In this document: piece by piece, positions 13,799 to 19,877 of the stretch
Layout: every line of letters starts with the position of its first letter
Numbering within the stretch: position 1 is the first letter of the stretch
Source: JAQVUB01 sp033809415
Lineage (GTDB): Bacteria > Verrucomicrobiota > Lentisphaeria > Oligosphaerales > Oligosphaeraceae
Assembly (NCBI GenBank): GCA_033809415.1
Contig: JAPXLT010000056.1
Span: 1 to 19,877, forward strand
Length of the DNA: 19,877 bases
Direction: 5' to 3'
The notes under the pieces: model-generated
Databases searched by the model: none
Seen by the model: the letters and a program-made list of their open reading frames with translations, nothing else
Told to the model about the DNA's origin: nothing
Made by a program: the position numbers and the translations under genes

Positions 13799-15495
13799 AT
13801 ACGGAAAAACTGTCCATCTATCTTGGCGATGAATGCCTTCACGTGTTAGATGCCGCAAAGGCGACCAGTGCCAGCGTCGGGCGTGACAGCAGCAATGACA
13901 TCGTGTTATCCGATCCCTCCGGGATGGTTTCGCGGCAGCATGGGGTTTTCAACCATTTTGCCGGAATCTGGTGGTATGAAGACAAAAACTCCAGTTATGG
14001 CAGCTATATCGGCGAACGCCGCATCAGCCGCGAACCGCTAGTCGATGGCACCGAGTTGCGCCTCGGGAATGTCACCCTGCGCCTGAAATCACTGGGAGAC
14101 CCAAATGCCCAGGATGACTGGGACTCCGGCAACTGGCAGCCGTTGCGCTATAAACTCGGCGATGAATTGGTGAAAAATGTCAACTTCCGGAAATTGCAGG
14201 AAGAGGCGCCCTCTGATCAAATCCTCGAGGAAAGACTGCATGGTCTGGGGAAATTGCTGATCGAGAAGGATGCTGCCGCGATGCGCCTGCCGACAAAAGG
14301 CAAGGAAAAATTGCTGCATGCAATCGTTGGGGATATTCTTCGCCTGGGACCGCTCGAACCCCTTCTGGCTGATGACACCATTACGGAAATCATGGTTGTC
14401 GGCCCGGATCATGTCTATGTTGAACGCAAGGGTGAAATAAGCCTGTCGCCAACCCGATTCCGGGATTCCCAGCATCTGCGCACAGTCATTGAACGCATCG
14501 TCACGCCACTGGGACGCCGCATCGATGAATCCTCGCCGCTGGTTGACGCGCGGTTGCGTGACGGCAGCCGTGTCAATGCCGTCATCCCCCCCATTTCCCC
14601 GGAACGCATTGGCCCTTTGCTGACAATCCGAAAGTTCGGAAAAGACGTTTTCACCACTGATCGCCTGCTGCAATATGGCAGCATTACCGAACCCATGCGG
14701 GACTTCCTGCGGCTCTGCGTGGAAGTGAAGAAAAACATCGTAGTCAGCGGTGGAACCGGCAGCGGCAAAACCAGCCTGCTGAACGCATTATCCACGTTTA
14801 TTGGTTCCAACGAACGAATCATCACCATCGAAGATGCACTCGAACTGAAGCTGCAGCAACCGCATGTAGTCTCTCTGGAAGCACGTCCGCCGAATACTGA
14901 AGGACGCGGCGAAGTCAGCATCCGCGCACTGGTGCGAAACTCGTTGCGCATGCGCCCGGATCGCATCGTCGTTGGAGAATGCCGCGGGGGCGAGGCACTG
15001 GATATGCTCCAAGCCATGAATACTGGCCATGACGGTTCACTGACAACCGTGCATGCAAACTCCCCGCGGGACGCCATTTCCCGCCTGGAAACCCTGGTGT
15101 TGATGGCTGGCATGGACTTGCCGCTGACCGCCATCCAGCACCAGATATTCTCCGCAGTCGATATCATCGTGCAGACCAGCAGGTTGATGGATCACAGCCG
15201 AAAAGTCGTCTATATCACCGAAATCGTCAAAGACAGCAGTGGACGCCCTGTCATTCGTGAACATGGACTGCCCGAAATGCGGGATATCTTTCGCTTCGAA
15301 CAAAGCGGACTGCAAAAAAACCACGAAGGAAAACTGCAAGTCATCGGAAAACACGTCGCGCTCGGGAAACCCTCCTTTTTTGACGCCCTGGTAAAAAGTG
15401 GGTTTCCCATCCGGGAAGAATGGTTTATCGAGCAAGATGCGCAGCAAAACGCAATCTGCCCTGATCCGACCGTACGCAAGGGAACCGCTCCGTAG
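13795..15495 (+). CDS. cpaF: FHA-domain/CpaF (TadA) pilus assembly ATPase fusion
   Basis: The 566-residue protein joins an N-terminal FHA domain (about 5-98) to a CpaF/TadA secretion ATPase (about 145-490). FHA hallmarks are VGR at 28-30, SRQH at 46-49 and NSSYGS at 65-70. ATPase hallmarks are Walker A GGTGSGKT (319-326), the acidic box IITIEDALEL (342-351), Walker B-like RIVVGECRGGE (390-400) and a His-box region GHDGSLTTVHAN (411-422). CpaF hydrolyses ATP at the inner membrane to drive pilin polymerisation. The FHA domain adds a phosphothreonine-binding module absent from typical CpaF. The start is a TTG in the overlap TTGA with cpaC; the FHA fold begins immediately after it, so no later start is acceptable. 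A 70-residue tail after about 490 is unusual. Confidence 0.94.
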   Translation: MNTEKLSIYLGDECLHVLDAAKATSASVGRDSSNDIVLSDPSGMVSRQHGVFNHFAGIWWYEDKNSSYGSYIGERRISREPLVDGTELRLGNVTLRLKSLGDPNAQDDWDSGNWQPLRYKLGDELVKNVNFRKLQEEAPSDQILEERLHGLGKLLIEKDAAAMRLPTKGKEKLLHAIVGDILRLGPLEPLLADDTITEIMVVGPDHVYVERKGEISLSPTRFRDSQHLRTVIERIVTPLGRRIDESSPLVDARLRDGSRVNAVIPPISPERIGPLLTIRKFGKDVFTTDRLLQYGSITEPMRDFLRLCVEVKKNIVVSGGTGSGKTSLLNALSTFIGSNERIITIEDALELKLQQPHVVSLEARPPNTEGRGEVSIRALVRNSLRMRPDRIVVGECRGGEALDMLQAMNTGHDGSLTTVHANSPRDAISRLETLVLMAGMDLPLTAIQHQIFSAVDIIVQTSRLMDHSRKVVYITEIVKDSSGRPVIREHGLPEMRDIFRFEQSGLQKNHEGKLQVIGKHVALGKPSFFDALVKSGFPIREEWFIEQDAQQNAICPDPTVRKGTAP

Positions 15496-15527
15496 TAAAG
15501 TTGACGTTCATAGAATCGGGAAGAATC

Positions 15528-16397
15528 ATGCAAGTCCCTGTAATCATTGGTGTGTTGACAATTGGAATCAGCCTTTTCTGCATCGCTTTTTTCGGCTTCC
15601 GCATCTTTTTTACGCATTATAGCACCTATGAGGAATTGGCTCTGCGCCGCATCAATGAAAATCTAGATCAGGTCTATCTCTTCATGGACCCGCTCAAATT
15701 CTACCACCTCAGCCTGTTTTCAGGTGCCACCTTCTTCCTCTTAGGCTTTGCCATGGGCGGAACAGACCTGGCAACGGGTTTCCTGCAGGGCGGGGTGCTG
15801 GGGGTGCTGGCCTACTTCGTGCCTGGCCTGCTGGTGCGCATACGCATCCGCCAGCGCACTGAAAAACTATGCCAGCAGCTGCCGGAAACGCTGGATATGC
15901 TGTCCAGCAGCATGCAGGCCGGGCTGACCTTGCAGCAGGCCATCGAAAGAGGCGCAAAACGATTGCCAAACCCCATCGCTCAAGAATTGGGAGTCATTAC
16001 CCAGGAATGCCGACTGGGCACAGGAATCGCCACCGCAGTCAACCATTTCGCGGAACGAATTTCAGTGCTCGAATTGAAGATTGTCTCGGCGGCAACAGAA
16101 ATCTCGATCCGTCTTGGCGGCAATCTATCCGAGACTTATGAGAAATTAGGTACGATGATCCGTGATCGTCTTATGTTTGAGCGTGAGATGGGGGCGATGA
16201 CTGCGGAGGGGCGGATGCAGGGCATCGTAATGGCCATGCTGCCCTTTGTGATTCTTGTTCTGATGACCTTCATCAATCGCCCACTAATGCTGCCCTTCAT
16301 CCTGTCCAAGGTCGGAATATGCCTGCTGATACTTGTTGCTGTCATGCAAATAGCCGCCTATTTCTGGATTAAAAAAATCACTGACGTGGAGTATTAA
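15528..16397 (+). CDS. tadB: Tad pilus inner-membrane platform protein TadB
   Basis: The 289-residue polytopic protein has a type II secretion F domain (about 116-245), with QLPETLDMLSSSMQAGLTLQ at 117-136 and a MTAEGRMQGIVMAMLPF region at 224-240. Hydrophobic segments lie near 5-25, 60-78, 85-105, 232-250 and 262-282. TadB with TadC forms the platform that couples CpaF to the pilin. The ATG at 15528 has GGGAAG five bases upstream and is preferred over an in-frame TTG at 15501. It follows the ATPase by 32 bases and is one base from tadC. Confidence 0.92.
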   Translation: MQVPVIIGVLTIGISLFCIAFFGFRIFFTHYSTYEELALRRINENLDQVYLFMDPLKFYHLSLFSGATFFLLGFAMGGTDLATGFLQGGVLGVLAYFVPGLLVRIRIRQRTEKLCQQLPETLDMLSSSMQAGLTLQQAIERGAKRLPNPIAQELGVITQECRLGTGIATAVNHFAERISVLELKIVSAATEISIRLGGNLSETYEKLGTMIRDRLMFEREMGAMTAEGRMQGIVMAMLPFVILVLMTFINRPLMLPFILSKVGICLLILVAVMQIAAYFWIKKITDVEY

Positions 16398-16398
16398 T

Positions 16399-17301
16399 AT
16401 GCTGTCACTGCTACTCAGTTCCTTTTTGATATTCTTCAGCATCGCCTTGATCACCTACTGGCTGGTCAGCCACCTGCAGGAAGTCTTTCAGCCAACACCA
16501 CAAAACCAGTTTTTCAGTACACCACAAGAGGGGCTGACGGCAAAAGTCGTCCTGCCGCTGGGAGCGTATTTGCGGGAAAAGCAGACCGAGCGTTTTTCCG
16601 CCAAGGCGGATGCCCTCACGCAATACATACGGCAAGCTGGCGGCTACAAGGGCGTTATCGATGGCTATGACGTCATAGCCATGCAGATACTCGGAGCGGT
16701 TTGTGTGCCGATCATCCTATGGTCCTTCATCATGCTGACTTTGGAAAGCAGCTGGCTCGCCTGGATGGCCGCTTTCTTCGGACTCTGGGTCGGATGGGTC
16801 TTTCCAACTGCCAACCTGCGCGGGATGGCTGCCGAGCGGCAGAAAAAGTTCTTCCGCCAATTTCCCAGTGCGCTCGATATTTTCTGCGTCTGCGTCGAGG
16901 CCGGCTTGGACTTCGGCACTTCCGCAAACTATGTCATCAACTGCTTTATCGAGGGGCCGGTGCGGGAAGAGCTGCAACTGATGCAACAGGAATTCCATCT
17001 CGGAAAGCCACAGGCCGAAGCACTCAACAACATCTCCACACGAATCAATATTCCGGAAGTAGCCACTGTAATCGGCGGCATCACACAAGCTATGGAAATG
17101 GGTACGCCTATGGCCGAAATACTCAAAGTCAGCGCCCGTGAAATGCGCAAAAAACGTGCGCTGGCCGCCGAGGAGGAGGCCAAGAAAGCGGTGGTCAAGA
17201 TCACTATGCCGTTGCTGCTGCTGGTCATGCCCGGCGTCTTTATTGTTCTGCTGGGGCCTGTAGGCCGTGAGCTAATCGCAACGTTCAGTACAATGAAATG
17301 A
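16399..17301 (+). CDS. tadC: Tad pilus inner-membrane platform protein TadC
   Basis: This 300-residue type II secretion F-domain protein has an N-terminal membrane helix (1-24), a pair of helices near 95-140 and a C-terminal helix (about 268-288, MPLLLLVMPGVFIVLLGP). The T2SF region runs at about 152-280 with QFPSALDIFCVCVEAGLDF at 154-172 and a second conserved block MEMGTPMAEILKVSAREMR at 232-250. Gene order, length and domain match TadC. GGAG lies eight bases before the ATG. Its stop overlaps the start of the next FHA gene (ATGA), pointing to coupled translation of the platform and that FHA protein. Confidence 0.92.
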   Translation: MLSLLLSSFLIFFSIALITYWLVSHLQEVFQPTPQNQFFSTPQEGLTAKVVLPLGAYLREKQTERFSAKADALTQYIRQAGGYKGVIDGYDVIAMQILGAVCVPIILWSFIMLTLESSWLAWMAAFFGLWVGWVFPTANLRGMAAERQKKFFRQFPSALDIFCVCVEAGLDFGTSANYVINCFIEGPVREELQLMQQEFHLGKPQAEALNNISTRINIPEVATVIGGITQAMEMGTPMAEILKVSAREMRKKRALAAEEEAKKAVVKITMPLLLLVMPGVFIVLLGPVGRELIATFSTMK

Positions 17302-18986
17302 CACTCATGAAAGCAAAAATCACTTTTCTCGAGGGACCTGCCAAAGGTCAGAGCTATGCCCTACCGGCGACTCTCTGGCGCATTGGTCGTGGTCGTCAAT
17401 GTGACCTCTGCATTGGCGATGAGGAGATCTCGGGCATGCACCTGCAAATAGGCAGGTCTGCTGATGGCATGTATTTCATCGAGGACTTGGGCAGTACCAA
17501 CGGCACTCTGGTTAACGGAAGTCCGCTGGCAGCCCAAAAGCAACATTTGCTGCAAGTTGGTGACCAAGTCTCCTTGGGCATGTCCACCTTTTTGTTCCAT
17601 GATGCCGAATCATCCCCGATTGTAGATGCCGATCCCCTGAACAATACCTCCCTGTTGCCCGAACAAAATCACAACCGAGACGACGTGACAAGCCCCCGTT
17701 CCAAAACCTCGGCATCCAAGACAAAGCTCCCGCCACAAAAAAACGCCCCCGCTTTGCAGGAAGACTTCACGGCATTCCCGCAACTCCCGCCGCATTTCAG
17801 AAGAAGCCAATCTCAAATCACTAATTTGACTGAATACGGCAGCCCTGGTCTACCTGCAATTGATGACGGCGACATGACTCTGATCAACGGGCAAATTCCG
17901 CCATCCGGCGGGATGCCGCAGCCGGGTTCCGGTTCTGCCGGGCGTCCTCGCGTGGTCATTTCTCCGCAGGGTAGAATCCTCCTGGGTGCAGGTATTGCCA
18001 TCTTGTTTTTGATCTTGCTGTTCACCATCTTGCAATCAAAAGAGGAAAAGGTTGAAACGGATCCAGGTCCTTTTGAATACAGCACAAATTATTTTACTAC
18101 AACCCGACCCAAATTCTGGAAGGCAGAAACATCGCACAACTCGGTGTTCATGCATTCTGCTGATCAGTCCTATGCTGTCATGGTCATCGCCAAACGTACG
18201 GATGCCTTCTACTTTGCGCCACTATGGAAGAATCCCTCCCTGCTCAAGGAATTTCTGCAAAAAAACGACTTGCTGAATGAATCTGTCGCCAGACAATTGG
18301 GAGTATCGCTAGTGCCCACCTTGAAACACCTGGAAGTGCTAAACTGGACTGGGGGGATCAAAGCGATTGCCTTTGAAATGCGCCAGGATCGTGGCAATGC
18401 CCTGCATGGACAGCTGGCTCTCACTCATAATCTGGCTATTCTCTTCCTGGCAAAATACCCGGCGGAGAGCGGGCAGAAATGCCCGACCGGATTAAGCAAT
18501 CTGGCCTCCTGGATCAAATTGTCACCGCCATTCAACAGCAGTCTCTACACCCGCCCCGTACTGGAATTCCCCCCGCTCGACCGCATTGAAAAATATCAGC
18601 AGGCCTGTCAGGAGTTGGCCGGCATCAGCAGTCTGATTGAAAATGCAGAAGACCAGTCAAAATACGCGGAAGCAATCAACTACTATCAAAACGCCTTTCA
18701 TAAACTGGCTTCAGCAGGCGTTGAAACGACCGAAGTGGACTCCCTCCAACCCCATGTCCAAAATTTTCTCAGCATTCTGGAAAAGCGGCGACAATACCTG
18801 CGACGTTTGCAGAGCATCATCCTCAGTGAAGCTGCGAAAGGCAACCAGGCTCAAGCAATTAAGGAAGCCGAAAACCTGTATAGTGAAGCAAAATTAACCA
18901 GAGAACACCAGTTTATGCAATGGGCTTGGAAAAAGCTTGCCGAATGGAAAAACCAAGGAGAGAAAAAATCGGGCGGTTTCCTCTGA
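17298..18986 (+). CDS. FHA-domain membrane protein with C-terminal helical domain
   Basis: The 562-residue protein has an N-terminal FHA domain (about 5-100; RIGRG at 28-32, SGMH at 45-48 and GSTNGT at 65-70). A Pro/Ser-rich disordered linker (about 105-225) leads to one membrane helix (about 227-246, ILLGAGIAILFLILLFTILQ) and a soluble C-terminal region. Late in that region is a helical, TPR-like segment (about 445-555, with EAINYYQNAF and AIKEAENLYSEA). FHA would face the cytoplasm and the C-terminus the periplasm. In SGMH the usual Arg of SRxH is Gly, so phosphopeptide binding may be altered. The ATG at 17298 overlaps the tadC stop; an ATG three codons on (17307) is possible. A regulator or scaffold of the platform is the likeliest role (inference). 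Confidence 0.85.
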   Translation: MTLMKAKITFLEGPAKGQSYALPATLWRIGRGRQCDLCIGDEEISGMHLQIGRSADGMYFIEDLGSTNGTLVNGSPLAAQKQHLLQVGDQVSLGMSTFLFHDAESSPIVDADPLNNTSLLPEQNHNRDDVTSPRSKTSASKTKLPPQKNAPALQEDFTAFPQLPPHFRRSQSQITNLTEYGSPGLPAIDDGDMTLINGQIPPSGGMPQPGSGSAGRPRVVISPQGRILLGAGIAILFLILLFTILQSKEEKVETDPGPFEYSTNYFTTTRPKFWKAETSHNSVFMHSADQSYAVMVIAKRTDAFYFAPLWKNPSLLKEFLQKNDLLNESVARQLGVSLVPTLKHLEVLNWTGGIKAIAFEMRQDRGNALHGQLALTHNLAILFLAKYPAESGQKCPTGLSNLASWIKLSPPFNSSLYTRPVLEFPPLDRIEKYQQACQELAGISSLIENAEDQSKYAEAINYYQNAFHKLASAGVETTEVDSLQPHVQNFLSILEKRRQYLRRLQSIILSEAAKGNQAQAIKEAENLYSEAKLTREHQFMQWAWKKLAEWKNQGEKKSGGFL

Positions 18987-19015
18987 TTTGCCTGCCAATA
19001 ACGGAAGACCTGATC

Positions 19016-19877
19016 ATGCGATTCACGATCTCTGAAATCAACCAGCCATTACGCTGTGTCAGCTTTGACACAGCCAAATATCCCGATACCCGTGCCTTGT
19101 CGGTGGGTCGTTCTTCGGGCTGTGTTTTCAGCTTGAAAAACCTTTCCTGGGTCAGCTCACAGGTTGGGCGCACTCATTTTTCCCTGTTGCGCTCGGGCGA
19201 TTCCTGGGTAGCTCTTGCCAGCAGTGAAAATCACCAGCTTCTGTATGAGGGCACATCGGCCACCCGCGTTGAATTGCAGCAGCCAGGATGCAAATTCCAG
19301 TTCGGAAACTGCCTTTTTACAGTCGATGCCATGGAGTCGCCAAATAAGGCCTCTTCGAATTTTCTGCTGCAAGTCAGCGAAGGCGGAAGCAGCCGGATGT
19401 TTCCCATCCCCGACGGGGGAAGCATCAGCATCGGGCGCGAAGGCAGTGACTGCGATGTCACACTGCAAACGCGTTACTGCTCCCGAACTCATGCCATCAT
19501 TCGCAACCAGGGAGAAGAAGTCCATCTCGAGGATGTCAGTACCAATGGCACCACAGTCGGGAATCGCTTGCTGAAAAATGCCAGTATGCGGATAAAGCCA
19601 GGGCAAGTGATCAATATCGATTCTGCCAAGTTGCAAGTATTGGAAGTCAATGCTTCCCCGAAAGCCTTTAAAATGATTCATTTGCTGTTGATTCTCCTGG
19701 TAGGCGCAATCGGCGTGCTTCTGGCAGTGCAGGGATTGGAAGACGACAAACCACCCAACGGGGGGACATCAACGCCATCAACGCCTGTTGCTCCTGTAAA
19801 GCCGCCCAGCCGTGACAGCCTACTCGCGGGAAAGCTGGGGGCTGTGTACCTGCGGGATTTTTATGTTCTTAGCCTGT
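19016..19877 (+). CDS. Tandem FHA-domain membrane protein (partial, runs off window)
   Basis: The reading frame is open from the ATG at 19016 to the edge (287 codons) and has GGAAG eight bases upstream. Residues about 1-106 form a degenerate FHA-like module: SVGRSSG and GRTHFSLL are recognisable, but no STNG-type motif is present. Residues about 115-212 are a canonical FHA domain, with SIGREGSDCDV, CSRTH at 155-159 and STNGTT at 175-180. A membrane helix follows (about 220-239, MIHLLLILLVGAIGVLLAVQ), then a Thr/Pro-rich linker. The architecture FHA-FHA-TM-linker resembles the preceding gene with an extra module. It begins 29 bases after that gene, so both belong to the same operon. The C-terminal part is not visible and could hold further domains. 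Confidence 0.88.
   Translation, partial: MRFTISEINQPLRCVSFDTAKYPDTRALSVGRSSGCVFSLKNLSWVSSQVGRTHFSLLRSGDSWVALASSENHQLLYEGTSATRVELQQPGCKFQFGNCLFTVDAMESPNKASSNFLLQVSEGGSSRMFPIPDGGSISIGREGSDCDVTLQTRYCSRTHAIIRNQGEEVHLEDVSTNGTTVGNRLLKNASMRIKPGQVINIDSAKLQVLEVNASPKAFKMIHLLLILLVGAIGVLLAVQGLEDDKPPNGGTSTPSTPVAPVKPPSRDSLLAGKLGAVYLRDFYVLSL

Overview
This window is dominated by a Tad (tight adherence, Flp-type IVb) pilus locus on the + strand, roughly 4290 to beyond the right edge. To its left lie a short metabolic segment and two unrecognised minus-strand genes. The moderately GC-rich coding, the long cytoplasmic-looking Asp-box sialidase homologue, the two-component PyrK-type dihydroorotate system, the abundant FHA domains and the repeat-rich intergenic spacers fit a Gram-negative bacterium of the PVC/Lentisphaerae kind. 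That placement is an inference from style, not from a marker gene. A secretin gene (cpaC) shows directly that the cell has an outer membrane.

Layout. 1-143: spacer with two degenerate copies of a TTTCGTG-type repeat. 144-1235: sialidase/BNR-repeat protein. 1280-2071: pyrK. 2082-2284: a 22-bp tandem array followed by a 7-bp tandem array, lying between convergent genes. 2284-2997 and 3033-3803 (minus strand): two related single-pass membrane proteins with long helical domains, function unknown. 3804-4293: divergent spacer with a 126-bp inverted-repeat element and candidate promoters. 4294-5307: four small Flp-type prepilins. 5326-5820: prepilin peptidase (TadV/CpaA). 5844-10281: three TadE/TadG-like proteins, the first unusually large (783 aa) and with an AT-rich ectodomain. 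10295-11188: unknown membrane protein. 11252-12199 cpaB; 12389-13798 cpaC (secretin); 13795-15495 FHA-CpaF fusion ATPase; 15528-16397 tadB; 16399-17301 tadC; 17298-18986 FHA membrane protein; 19016-edge a second FHA membrane protein with two FHA-like modules, cut by the window end.

How it works together. Prepilins carry a short basic leader, a G|A-x-x-x-E-Y processing site and a hydrophobic helix. TadV would cleave them, the CpaF ATPase with the TadB/TadC platform would polymerise them, and the CpaC secretin with CpaB would form the outer-membrane exit. The TadE/TadG-like proteins are likely minor pilins or tip/adhesin components. The most distinctive feature is three FHA proteins in one operon, one of them fused to the assembly ATPase. 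This suggests that phosphothreonine binding regulates or scaffolds the pilus machine. No kinase, TadZ/CpaE or TadD is visible in the window; they may lie further downstream or elsewhere.
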